Positions 8,406 to 16,534 of a stretch of DNA of 33,613 nt are shown here, piece by piece (within the stretch, counting starts at the first letter, position 1; each line of letters begins with the position of its first letter). This stretch comes from Candidatus Dormiibacterota bacterium (GTDB lineage Bacteria > Chloroflexota > Dormibacteria > Aeolococcales > Aeolococcaceae). The notes beneath the pieces are model-generated. The model worked only from the letters and a program-made list of their open reading frames with translations. It was not told the origin of the DNA and ran no database searches. The stretch lies in the NCBI GenBank assembly GCA_003142035.1, contig PLOF01000127.1:1-33613 (forward strand), read 5' to 3'. The translations under genes and the position numbers were made by a program.

Positions 8406-9181
8406 CTCCACGGAAGCCAGCGCCGCCCACGGTCCGGGGCCCGCGCCTCGACGGGCCCCTCGATCCGGGCGACAATCACGCTGACATTATCCGGAGCTCC
8501 CCGAGCGATCGCAACCTGGATCAGGGAGGCGGCGACGGCGACGGGGTCGGGGTCGGCGGCCACCTCGTTGACGATCTCCTCACGGGCCAGCTCGCTCCAC
8601 AGGCCGTCACTGCAGAGCACGAATACGTCGCCCTGCTGAATCGGGCGGCGGCTGATGTCGACGTTCACGAAGAGCTCGGCGCCCAGGCTGCGGGTCAACT
8701 GGTTGCGAGCCGGATGATGAACGGCCTGCTCCGCGGTGATGATGCGCAGCCGGAGCATCTCCATGGCCTGGGTGTGGTCAGAGGTGCACTGGACGATGAC
8801 GCCGTCGCGGATGAGGTAGACCCGGCAATCCCCGACATGGCCGATCAGCGCCTCGTGGGCGGTGAGCACCAGGGCGGTGGCGGTGGACTGGAGATTGAAT
8901 GCCTCCGGGTGGCTCTGCGAATGATTCCAGATCGCCAGGTTGGCGGCGTTGAACGCCTGGCGGAGCCAGCGCTCGGGTCGATCGGGACTGGGTTGTCCCT
9001 CGGCCAGAGTTTCGACGACCATCTGGCTGGCGACCTCCCCGGCCCGGTGCCCGCCGAGGCCGTCGGCGACCGTGAAGACGTGGAAACCGCATTCCGGATC
9101 ACTGCGGACGAGCACCGCGTCCTCGTTGTTCTGGCGGCAGGGCCCGGTGTCCGTGCGCGCCGCGGCGCGGACGGTGGGCAT
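8402..9181 (-). CDS. PP2C-family Ser/Thr protein phosphatase
   Basis: A cytoplasmic metal-dependent phosphatase, 259 aa from the chosen ATG. PP2C motifs run in order: AARTDTGPCRQNNEDA (Asp21), FTVADGLGGHRAGEVAS (Asp40), a STATAL segment where GTTA is usual, GHVGDCRVYLIRDG, SDHT, NQLTRSLG, VLCSDGLW and APDNVSVIV. The pairing with the following kinase is the common bacterial writer/eraser arrangement. Start choice is uncertain: the ATG at 9179-9181 gives the typical PP2C N-terminus but has no clear Shine-Dalgarno sequence, and another ATG at 9233-9235 would add 18 residues. The gap of about 170 nt back to the PucR stop holds no gene that I can recognise. Confidence 0.94.
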   Translation of the reverse strand: MPTVRAAARTDTGPCRQNNEDAVLVRSDPECGFHVFTVADGLGGHRAGEVASQMVVETLAEGQPSPDRPERWLRQAFNAANLAIWNHSQSHPEAFNLQSTATALVLTAHEALIGHVGDCRVYLIRDGVIVQCTSDHTQAMEMLRLRIITAEQAVHHPARNQLTRSLGAELFVNVDISRRPIQQGDVFVLCSDGLWSELAREEIVNEVAADPDPVAVAASLIQVAIARGAPDNVSVIVARIEGPVEARAPDRGRRWLPWR

Positions 9182-9354
9182 GGAGGCCAAGGGTCCCGCC
9201 GGTCTCGCCGTTTCCGTGCCGGGAGCGAGCCGCATCCTGCCAACGCTAAGGACCGGCGGCCCGGGCGGGCTAGGGTCTTGGCGTCCCATCGGAGGGGGTC
9301 CGGGGATGGGCGCGACGCCCAACACGCGCAGGGCGACCGGCTTGCTCGCGCCAG

Positions 9355-10977
9355 TCAAGCCGAAGCCTGGAGGACGTCGCGAATGCGCAAGCAGAGCTGG
9401 AGATTGAGCCGGGTATCGGGATCGCTGAGTCGGAGATGCCCCACGTCCTCGATGCGCCGGAGCCGGTAGAGGACGGTGTTGCGATGCAGCTTGAGCCGCT
9501 GAGCGGTCTCGGTGGGAGAGCCATGGCACCGGAAGAATGCGTCGAGGGTGCGCAGCAGGTCCCCTCCCCCCTTCTCGTCGTAGTCCATGAGGGCGCCGAT
9601 GCTTTCCCGATAGAACTCGTGCACCTCGGGGTGCTGGGCCATCGAGTAGAGGAGGCGGTGGAGACCGAGGTCGGCAAAGGACACCACGCTCGCCGTGCCG
9701 TCGAGCTTGAGCCCCATGCCCAGGGCCTGTTCGGCCTCGCGGTGGGAGGTGCGGACGCCGCCGAGTCCGTGCTTGGGCCGGCCGATGCCAACCGCGACCG
9801 GAATACCCCCGACCGCCGAGCGGCAATCGGCGGCGAGCTCCAGGGCCGCGCGGCGGAGGTCGCCGAGGTCGGCGCCGGCGATGACGGCCACGGCGCCCTG
9901 GTGGGCGGCGGCGAGCACCGTCAGCTCGCGCCGCTGCGCCCAGCGCTGGACCGAGCGGACGCCGCTCTCCGGCCAACCCTGAGGGGCGGGAGCCGCGGGG
10001 CGGGCTGACGGGCGCACCACCATGACGACGGACTCGTCACCCAGCGAGGCGCCGACACGGCGCGCCCGCTCCATCATCGACGCCTCGGAGCCGTAGGCGC
10101 CGGTGAGGAGCGCGGTGGCGAACTCCCCCTCCAGGTCGTCCCGGGCGGCGAGAACTGCCCGCTCCCGGTCCAGTTCGATGGCGCAGGCCGAGGCTGCCCG
10201 GGCGCAGCCGAGTCGGGCCAGCTGTCCCAGGGCCCCCTCCGCTCCCAGGACCGAGATGAAGCCACCGATGCCGTCGCGGAGAGGGATGGGAGCCACCACC
10301 CGGGCAAACCCCGGAGCGCCCACCGAGAACTCGCGGACGGGAGGATTGGCCGCGAGGACGACCGAGGAGTCCGCGAAGCGGCGCACCGCCGGCATCTCCT
10401 CAGCCCACGGACGGGCTGCCACGGCCGCGGGGATGGCTCCAGCTTCGTGGCGAAGCTCTCCCGACTCGTCCTGCCACGCGGCGGCGAGCTCCAGCAGCTC
10501 GGAGAGACGGTCGACGATCCCTGCCGGGCCGGCACCATTGAGCGCCAGCTCCATCAGCTCGGTCTGCAGCTCCTGGGCACGGTCGTGGAGCGCGGTCCGC
10601 TGGTCCAGGATGAACCGCGTCGTGGCCTGCTGTACGTCGGCGAGGTGGGCCTGTGCGGGCAGCAGCAGCAGGGGAAGCATCAGGCGGTCGGCCAGCTCGA
10701 TCGAGGCGGCGGCCACGTCGCCGACGACAGCCGCGGCCACCCCACCCTTGTCGGCGAAGCTCTCCAGGACCCGGGTGAGGTCGAGGCGCTCGTCGAGCAG
10801 CTTGATCGAGCGCACCGCGATGAAGGCTATCTCCCCTCCCTTGATCGCCTCGAAGGCGGGCGGTCGGGTGCGCAGCGAGGTGGCCCAGTCGACCTGCCGC
10901 TCCAGGCCCGCCCGGCCTCCGAGCAGGTCGGTGCCGGCGGGCAGGGCACCGCGCCAGAGGTCCATGACCGTGATCAC
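9355..10977 (-). CDS. PucR-family transcriptional regulator
   Basis: A 540-aa DNA-binding regulator. The N-terminal PucR domain begins VITVMDLWRGALPAGTDLLGG and continues with WATSLRTRPPAFEAIKGGEIAFIAVRSIKLL, a form seen in purine-catabolism and related regulators. A variable GAF-like middle follows, and the C-terminal helix-turn-helix reads LLRTLDAFFRCHGSPTETAQRLKLHRNTVLYRLRRIEDV, the CdaR/PucR signature. The GTG start at 10975-10977 has GGAG 6 nt upstream. The gene begins 40 nt after the GS3 stop on the same strand, so the two probably share a transcript. PucR proteins typically respond to nitrogen compounds such as purines, amino acids or GABA-like amines. That makes it a good candidate controller of GS3 and of the genes downstream, though no ligand can be inferred. 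Confidence 0.93.
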   Translation of the reverse strand: MITVMDLWRGALPAGTDLLGGRAGLERQVDWATSLRTRPPAFEAIKGGEIAFIAVRSIKLLDERLDLTRVLESFADKGGVAAAVVGDVAAASIELADRLMLPLLLLPAQAHLADVQQATTRFILDQRTALHDRAQELQTELMELALNGAGPAGIVDRLSELLELAAAWQDESGELRHEAGAIPAAVAARPWAEEMPAVRRFADSSVVLAANPPVREFSVGAPGFARVVAPIPLRDGIGGFISVLGAEGALGQLARLGCARAASACAIELDRERAVLAARDDLEGEFATALLTGAYGSEASMMERARRVGASLGDESVVMVVRPSARPAAPAPQGWPESGVRSVQRWAQRRELTVLAAAHQGAVAVIAGADLGDLRRAALELAADCRSAVGGIPVAVGIGRPKHGLGGVRTSHREAEQALGMGLKLDGTASVVSFADLGLHRLLYSMAQHPEVHEFYRESIGALMDYDEKGGGDLLRTLDAFFRCHGSPTETAQRLKLHRNTVLYRLRRIEDVGHLRLSDPDTRLNLQLCLRIRDVLQASA

Positions 10978-11017
10978 CTGGATCTCCGAACCGGGGGGCC
11001 GCCATCCCGATCGTTCA

Positions 11018-12358
11018 TCAGGCGCGCTCCAGGTACTGCTCCTGCTCCCACGGAGTGACCTGAGTGCGGTACTCCTTCCACTCCAGGGCCTTGACCTCGA
11101 GGAAGCGCTCCGACAGCGTGTCTCCCAGAGCGTCGAGCACCACCTCATCCGCTTCGAGGGCGGTGATGGCGTCCTTGAGGTTGTCGGGGAGGAGCCCGAC
11201 GTTGCGACGCTCCAACTCGACATCGTCGAAGCCGTAGAGGGACTCCTCAACCGGAGGCGGCAGAGGAAGGCGCCGCTCGATGCCGTCGAGCCCGCAGCGG
11301 AGCATCACGGCGAATGCCAGGTAGGGATTGCAGGACGGATCGGGAGAGCGCAGCTCCACCCGGGTGACCTCGGGACGGCCGACATGAGGTACCCGGACCA
11401 GGGCGCCACGGTTGGTGCGGGCCCAGGAGACGAAGACCGGGGCCTCGAACCCGCGCACCAGCCGCTTGTAGGAGTTGATGAGCGGCGCCAGCACCAGGCA
11501 CATCCCGGCGGCGTGGTGGAGCTGGCCGGCGATGAAGTGCTTGGCGACGTCGCTCAGCCCGTAGTCGTCGTCGCCCGCGAAGGCGTTGCCGCCGTCGCCG
11601 GCCCGGGCCAGTGACTGATGGACGTGCATGCCGCTCCCGGGCTGTCCCTGGAACGGCTTGGGCATGAAGGTGGCGGTGAGACCGTGCTGCTGAGCGATGG
11701 CGCGGAGCGTGTAGCGGAAGGTGACCACGTCGTCCGCAGCCTTGAGCGCCTCCTGAGCGCCCACGTCGATCTCGTGCTGCCCGCACCCCACCTCGTGATG
11801 GAGGGTGTTGATCTCGAGCCCCATGGCCCGGAGCTGCTCGGCCATGGTCTGGCGAACCGCCACGGTCGGGTCGGTGGCGAAGTCGAAGTAGCTGCCTCGG
11901 TCGTGGCGGGGCTGCACCGGCCGGCCCAGCTCGTCGCGCTCGAGCAGGTAGAACTCGATCTCCGGCCCCACCCGGTATTCGTAGCCGAGCGCCGCCGCGC
12001 GCTCCGTCGCCCGCCGCAGCGCTCGCCGCGGATCGCCCGGGTATGCCTCTCCCTCGGGGGTCGTGAGCCAGCAGATCATCCGCCCGGTCGGCGCCTCAGC
12101 CCACGGCAGGACGGCGAACGTGGTCGGGTCGGGCACCAGGTACATGTCCGACTCTGCGGTGCGGGCGACCGACTCCACCGATGACCCGTCGAACCACACC
12201 CCGTGCTCCAGCGCCGAGGCCAGCTGGTCGGCGGGAATGGTCACCGTCTTGACCGACCCGGTGACATCGGTGAACTGGAGATCGAGGTGGCGGATGCCGG
12301 CCGCCTGGGCTGCGGCGACGGTGTCGGGGATCTCGGGGCGGTGGCGGGGGGAGGCCAT
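11018..12358 (-). CDS. Glutamine synthetase family ligase (GS3)
   Basis: A 446-aa GS-type ligase. Seen: WFDGSSVES, ESDMYLVPDP, the GPEIEFYLLE metal strand, [43 protein letters not shown] and VELRSPDPSCNPYLAF. The C-terminus LEWKEYRTQVTPWEQEQYLERA is GSI-alpha-like and resembles that of GS2 more than GlnA. The Asn of the GlnA N-G-S-G loop is Pro (P-G-S-G) and the flap motif is GFEAP, so a non-glutamate or amine-specific reaction is possible, while all phosphate-transfer residues look intact. The ATG at 12356-12358 is preceded by GAGG with 5-nt spacing; a longer frame adds 120 residues of non-family sequence and was rejected. It heads the GS3-pucR pair and has a promoter candidate 60-90 nt upstream. 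Confidence 0.92.
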   Translation of the reverse strand: MASPRHRPEIPDTVAAAQAAGIRHLDLQFTDVTGSVKTVTIPADQLASALEHGVWFDGSSVESVARTAESDMYLVPDPTTFAVLPWAEAPTGRMICWLTTPEGEAYPGDPRRALRRATERAAALGYEYRVGPEIEFYLLERDELGRPVQPRHDRGSYFDFATDPTVAVRQTMAEQLRAMGLEINTLHHEVGCGQHEIDVGAQEALKAADDVVTFRYTLRAIAQQHGLTATFMPKPFQGQPGSGMHVHQSLARAGDGGNAFAGDDDYGLSDVAKHFIAGQLHHAAGMCLVLAPLINSYKRLVRGFEAPVFVSWARTNRGALVRVPHVGRPEVTRVELRSPDPSCNPYLAFAVMLRCGLDGIERRLPLPPPVEESLYGFDDVELERRNVGLLPDNLKDAITALEADEVVLDALGDTLSERFLEVKALEWKEYRTQVTPWEQEQYLERA

Positions 12359-12417
12359 GAGCACCTCGGATGGCAGAGACTCCGGACGAGAGCCTCCTGA
12401 TTCGTACGCTGCGCCTA

Positions 12418-12447
12418 AGGATATCGGACGCGAACGCAGGATGTCTA
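12418..12447 (-). promoter_or_regulatory. Candidate sigma-70 promoter for GS3-pucR
   Basis: On the minus strand TAGACA (12447-12442) and TATCCT (12423-12418) are separated by 18 nt. This is one mismatch from TTGACA and two from TATAAT. A start near 12411 would give a leader of about 53 nt before the GS3 ATG. Confidence 0.5.
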
Positions 12448-12847
12448 GAGCAGACCGGTTTTCTTGCGTCATCCGGCGCATCGCATGGGTCTGAACGCAC
12501 AACGCCGTCATGCGCCAGGCCGGCGGGAGCGATGCGAAACCGCGGACGGCCCCGCCTCGTGGTGGGTGCGGGCCACATGTCAACAGCCGCCAACGGCCAG
12601 GCACAGAGGCCCGGGCCGCAACGGGACGGCGCCAACCCACCTCGGCGGCGCCCTGTTGAGAGGGGTCGCGGAGGGGACGATGCGACGGCTCCACATCCGC
12701 CCGGTGACGGCCGGACACCGCGGGGTGACGGATCGCACCAACGGGTGCAGGTGCACTACAGAACTATGGCGTCCGTTGCTCTTGGGTGCCCCAGACCGGC
12801 CCCCGAGAATGAACCCATCCCACCACCGCTCCACGAAAGAAAGAAGC
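12448..12847. other. 400-bp divergent intergenic region, no gene recognised
   Basis: This stretch lies between the GS3 promoter candidate and the plus-strand GGDEF/EAL gene. Open frames cross it on both strands, but they look like high-GC noise: arginine- and proline-rich, no family resemblance, no ribosome sites. The GGDEF/EAL promoter must lie here, yet I see no convincing -35/-10 pair. Confidence 0.5.
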
Positions 12848-14932
12848 GTGAGCCTCCCCCCTTCGACCCTCCTCAGCCCCCCCCTTTCACCGCCCTACGC
12901 GCGCCCCGTCAGATCAGGGCGCGCCAGGGCGGCATCTCTCTCTCTGATGGTGGCAGCAGCGGGACTCGTGGCCGCATACCTCCTGGCACACAGCCACGGA
13001 CCCCTCGCCGCTGACAGCTTGGCGGCCAGCCGCGCTGCGGCACTGGCCATGACCATCGCGGCGGTCGGCGCTGTCGTCGCCGCCGCCAGCGCGCTGGTCC
13101 GGCGCGGTGATGGCATCGCGCCACGCCGCGCCGCCCGCCGCCGAACCGGTCAGGTGGGGCGGCTCGGGCGCGGAACCAGCCCGCAAGGTTCCCATCGCGG
13201 CAACCGCCTGGACCGGATGCTGGAGGCCATGACCCGGATCAGCGCGGAGAGGGATGTGGACTCGGTGATGGCGGCCGCGGGCGGAGCCGTCGTCGAACTC
13301 CTCCAGACCCACAGAGCGTCCCCGGTGATCGCCTGCGTGTACAGGATCGAACTCGACAGGATGGTGGTCGTCAGCGAGCACGGTGCAGCAGCTGGTGCCA
13401 CCACCGTCGGGGAGAGCAGTCTCCTGAGCGCCGATCCACTCATCCTGGCTGCGGTCACCGGGGACCACGCCCTCGCCGAGGCGGGATCCTCCCCACGCCG
13501 AATCGCCAGCCCCATCCACGCGGGGACCGCGATCCGGGGACTGGTGCTCGCCGAGCGGCGGGACCGGGCGTTCCGAGACTCCGAGGTCACCATGGTCGAG
13601 GGGTTCAGCGGGATCGCCTCCCTCGCGGTCTCGAACCTGGTCCGCGCCCGCGGGATAGCCGGGGCAGAGGAGGAGGCGACCGATGCGATCACGGGCCTGA
13701 TTGGCCGCGCTGCCTTCGAGCGGCGCTGCCGGGAGGTCCGCGAGTCCTTCGCGATCATCTCGGTCGACATCGACCATCTCAACCAGCTCAACCACGCCCT
13801 GGGCCGGGAGGCCGGCGACAACGCACTTCGCTCCGTGGCCCGGGCTCTCCAGGCATCGACGAGGGAGCGTGACGTCGTCGGCCGCACCGGCGACGATGAG
13901 TTCACGATCCTCACCATCGGGGCGGCCACCGCCGTGGTGGGCAGCGTTGCCGAGCGTATGCGTGCCGCGGTGTCCGAACTCGTCACCGGAGCCTTCCCGG
14001 CCCGGGTCAGCGTCGGCTGGGCGGTGGGCACGGCCGGCGAGGACGCGGGCGAGGTGTGGACTCGGGCGGAAGCAGCGCTCGGCCGTGCCAAACGCGAGGG
14101 ACGCAACCGGGTGGCCGGGTCGATCACCGGCCGCCCGACGGCGGCCCCGGGACGAGGATGGACGACGCTGCTCAGCCGGACCCTGGCTTCACAGCAGATC
14201 CACCCTGTGTACCAGCCGATCGTCACCCTCCCGGAGGGTCGCATCGTGGCCTACGAAGGGTTGGCGCGGCCCTTCAACCTGGACGGGGCTGACAGCGTCG
14301 AGGAGTTCTTCGCCACGGCGCACCGGCTGGGCGTGACCAACGAGCTGGACTGGATCTGCAGGCGCGCCGTGGTCCGTGGCGCCGAGTCCATCCGCAGCGA
14401 CGCGCAGCTCTACCTCAACATCGACCTCTCCGCGGTCTCCGACGTCGACGAGGACGTCGAGCAGATGCGCAGCCTGCTGCGCTGGATCGGCCGGCCTCTC
14501 GCCAACGTCGTCCTGGAGATTGCCGACGCCGACCGCTTCAGCAATCTCGGTCAGCTCTCGGCTCGCGTCGACGTCTACCGCCGGGCGGGGTTCAAGATCG
14601 GCATCGACGGTACCGGCCGGCCGGGGGTTGGTCTCGACCTGCTCTACGCGACGCGCCCCGAGATCATCAAGATCGATGCCAGCGTGACCAGCCGCTGTGA
14701 CGAGGTTGGGGCCCGGGCGCTCATCTTCGAGTGCATCGCGCTCGCCGAGCAGATCGGCGCCGAGGTCGTGGCCGAGGGCATCGAGCAGCTGAGCGTCGCC
14801 GCAGAGCTGATGAAGCTGGGGGTGAACCGAGCCCAGGGCTTCCTCTTTGGCAAGCCCGAGTCGATCACCGGACCGAGCCGCGAGCTCGAAGGGGAGCCCG
14901 CGGTCCTCCGGGCGGTCACCGTCACGGGCTGA
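12848..14932 (+). CDS. Membrane GAF-GGDEF-EAL protein with degenerate c-di-GMP motifs
   Basis: About 694 aa. Two transmembrane helices (about 29-47 and 61-83) precede a GAF-like region (about 110-260), a GGDEF domain (about 285-410) and an EAL domain (about 430-685). GGDEF reads G-D-D-E-F at 348-352, losing the second glycine of the active site; the metal-binding SVDIDHL remains. EAL reads E-G-L at 470-472, and the DDFGTG metal loop is shortened to IDGTG with only Asp587 kept. IKID, AEG and QGFLFGKP are retained. Such proteins usually act in cyclic di-GMP signalling; here receptor or weak-enzyme function is more likely than a strong cyclase/phosphodiesterase. GTG at 12848 follows a purine-rich AAAGAAAGAAG; ATG at 12809 is the alternative start. 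The 3' end overlaps the convergent beta-glucosidase gene by 11 nt. Confidence 0.88.
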   Translation: MSLPPSTLLSPPLSPPYARPVRSGRARAASLSLMVAAAGLVAAYLLAHSHGPLAADSLAASRAAALAMTIAAVGAVVAAASALVRRGDGIAPRRAARRRTGQVGRLGRGTSPQGSHRGNRLDRMLEAMTRISAERDVDSVMAAAGGAVVELLQTHRASPVIACVYRIELDRMVVVSEHGAAAGATTVGESSLLSADPLILAAVTGDHALAEAGSSPRRIASPIHAGTAIRGLVLAERRDRAFRDSEVTMVEGFSGIASLAVSNLVRARGIAGAEEEATDAITGLIGRAAFERRCREVRESFAIISVDIDHLNQLNHALGREAGDNALRSVARALQASTRERDVVGRTGDDEFTILTIGAATAVVGSVAERMRAAVSELVTGAFPARVSVGWAVGTAGEDAGEVWTRAEAALGRAKREGRNRVAGSITGRPTAAPGRGWTTLLSRTLASQQIHPVYQPIVTLPEGRIVAYEGLARPFNLDGADSVEEFFATAHRLGVTNELDWICRRAVVRGAESIRSDAQLYLNIDLSAVSDVDEDVEQMRSLLRWIGRPLANVVLEIADADRFSNLGQLSARVDVYRRAGFKIGIDGTGRPGVGLDLLYATRPEIIKIDASVTSRCDEVGARALIFECIALAEQIGAEVVAEGIEQLSVAAELMKLGVNRAQGFLFGKPESITGPSRELEGEPAVLRAVTVTG

Positions 14933-16259
14933 GGCAGGCCCAACGAGCGGAGGCCCCGCCCGGGTGGTCCGGCGCGGGGATCACCCCGGTGCGGCAGACG
15001 CCGGCGAAGACCTCCGCGCTTGGCTTGGGGTGGCGCTCGAGGGTGGCTCGGTCGACCGCCACCAGACCAAACTTGGCTCCGTACCCCTCCAGCCACTCGA
15101 AGTTGTCGAAGCCGGTCCAGTGGAGGTAGCCGAGCACGTCGGCTCCGTCGTCGATCGCCTCGACCACCGCTCGCAGGTGGTCGACGAGGAACCCGGAGCG
15201 GAGCTCGTCATCCTCGTCGGCGACTCCGTTCTCGGTGACCATCACCGGCAATCGGAACTCCTCGCTCAGCGACACCACGGCACGGCGCAGGCCCCCGGGG
15301 TCGATGCTCCAGCCAAGGCTATTCCTGGGCAACGACGGGTCCGGATCGGAGCTCACGAAGAGGCGCGAGGAGGCGCGCCAGTCGAAGCGCACCCGCTCGT
15401 CGGTGTAGTAGTTGAGCCCCAGGTAGTCCAGGGAGCCCCGAAGCCCGGGCACCACCTCGCCCCTGCCGGCGGGTGGGAGCATCCGGCCGCGCATGCAGCT
15501 CCAGAGGAACCAGCGGTTGAAGAGGAGGTCCGGTGCCCAGGCCCCGAAGCGGGCGGCGAGGGAGCCGGGAACTGGCCGGAAAGGCCGTTCGTGGTGGGCG
15601 ATCGAGACCATCGCCGGCCGGCCGCGGGCGGCACCGCTCTGATGGAGGGCGGTCGCCGCGGCGGCGTGCATCCGGAGCAGCCCTGCTGCGGCCCGCAGGG
15701 CGAGAACCGGCGACCGGCGGTGGGGCGGCCACTGCCCCTCCGCGTAGCCGAGGGCCATCAGGACGTTCGGCTCGTTGAGCGTCAGCCACCAGCGGACCTC
15801 CTCGCCGAACGCCTCGGCGCAGGCGGCCGCATAGCGGGCAAAGAGGCGGGGCGCTTGCGGGTCGAGGACGCCCCCGCGGTCCGCCAGCCAGACCGGCAAG
15901 GTGAAGTGGTGAAGCGTGACCACGGGTTCCATCCCCAGCTCGCGGCAGGCGGCGACCACGCCGGCGTAGTGGCGGAGCGCGGAGAGGTCGAAGTGACCCG
16001 GCTCAGGCTCGACCCGAGCCCACTCCACCGAGAACCTCTGAGCCGTGTGGCCCATGCCGGCGAGCAACGCCAGGTCTTCGCGATAGCGGTGGAAGTGGTC
16101 AATGGCAACCGCCGCCGAGTCGCCGTTCTTGATCCGCCCGGGCTCGTCGCGCTCCATGCGCATCCAGTCGTTCCAGAGTCCGCCCTCAACCTGGTGGGCG
16201 GCGCTGGCGGTGCCGATCAGGAAGCCCTCCGGGATGCGCAGCGGAGGGCCGGGCACCAC
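14922..16259 (-). CDS. GH1 beta-glucosidase
   Basis: A 445-aa retaining beta-glycosidase with no signal peptide, so cytoplasmic. The N-terminus FLIGTASAAHQVEG is the GH1 substrate-binding Gln region. The acid/base is Glu163 in TLNEPN and the nucleophile Glu343 in VTENG. The aglycone-side block GYLHWTGFDNFEWLEGYGAKFGLVAVD closes the barrel. Length and motifs match family 1 beta-glucosidases. It would hydrolyse cellobiose or other beta-glucosides to glucose, complementing the phosphorolytic locus at 19-33 kb, although it is not in that operon. The GTG start lies 3 nt after the TusA-like stop, which suggests co-transcription with the rhodanese and TusA-like genes. The start has no clear Shine-Dalgarno sequence and the next GTG codon is equally possible. 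Confidence 0.95.
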   Translation of the reverse strand: MVPGPPLRIPEGFLIGTASAAHQVEGGLWNDWMRMERDEPGRIKNGDSAAVAIDHFHRYREDLALLAGMGHTAQRFSVEWARVEPEPGHFDLSALRHYAGVVAACRELGMEPVVTLHHFTLPVWLADRGGVLDPQAPRLFARYAAACAEAFGEEVRWWLTLNEPNVLMALGYAEGQWPPHRRSPVLALRAAAGLLRMHAAAATALHQSGAARGRPAMVSIAHHERPFRPVPGSLAARFGAWAPDLLFNRWFLWSCMRGRMLPPAGRGEVVPGLRGSLDYLGLNYYTDERVRFDWRASSRLFVSSDPDPSLPRNSLGWSIDPGGLRRAVVSLSEEFRLPVMVTENGVADEDDELRSGFLVDHLRAVVEAIDDGADVLGYLHWTGFDNFEWLEGYGAKFGLVAVDRATLERHPKPSAEVFAGVCRTGVIPAPDHPGGASARWACLSP

Positions 16260-16262
16260 GGC

Positions 16263-16511
16263 TCAGGACGCTGAGGGCGCCGGACGGCGGAGGATGAGCC
16301 GGGTGCGTGCACCCTCCCTCCGCTCCTCGAGGACCTCGCCGCCCACCCTGCGGCTCCAGGCCCGGATGCCGAAGAGATGCTCGGCGACTCCCGTCACCAC
16401 CTCCAGGCGCTGGCCCGGCGCCAGATTCCCATAGGCGCGCCGGACCCGGCCCATCGCACTGTCGCCGCACTCCTCCTCAGCGGTGGCGAGATCGAGCTGG
16501 GACGGCTCCAT
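16263..16511 (-). CDS. Small TusA/SirA-like protein with degenerate CPxP motif
   Basis: 82 aa. The pattern LDLATAEEEC, then GRVRRAYGNLAPGQRLEVVT, then AWSRRVGGEVLEER followed by TRLILRRP reads like a TusA-fold protein: a short strand, a Cys-bearing helix start, a PGQ turn and two further strands around a helix. TusA relays sulfur through the Cys of a CPxP motif. Here one cysteine (Cys15) is kept at roughly that place, but it is followed by GDSA instead of PxP, so sulfur transfer is uncertain. The gene sits 23 nt after a rhodanese stop, fitting a sulfur-relay partner, and 3 nt before the GH1 gene. No ribosome site is evident, so translation may be coupled. The fold assignment is by eye and moderate. 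Confidence 0.6.
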   Translation of the reverse strand: MEPSQLDLATAEEECGDSAMGRVRRAYGNLAPGQRLEVVTGVAEHLFGIRAWSRRVGGEVLEERREGARTRLILRRPAPSAS

Positions 16512-16534
16512 GATGGATCGAGTCTACGTCCGGG

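Noticed and set aside
8393-9469. 358-aa plus-strand frame opposite PP2C
   Set aside because: The opposite frame carries every PP2C motif.
12464-12847. N-terminal extension of the GGDEF/EAL protein
   Set aside because: Arg/Pro-rich, no ribosome site and no family similarity; transmembrane helices begin only after the chosen start.
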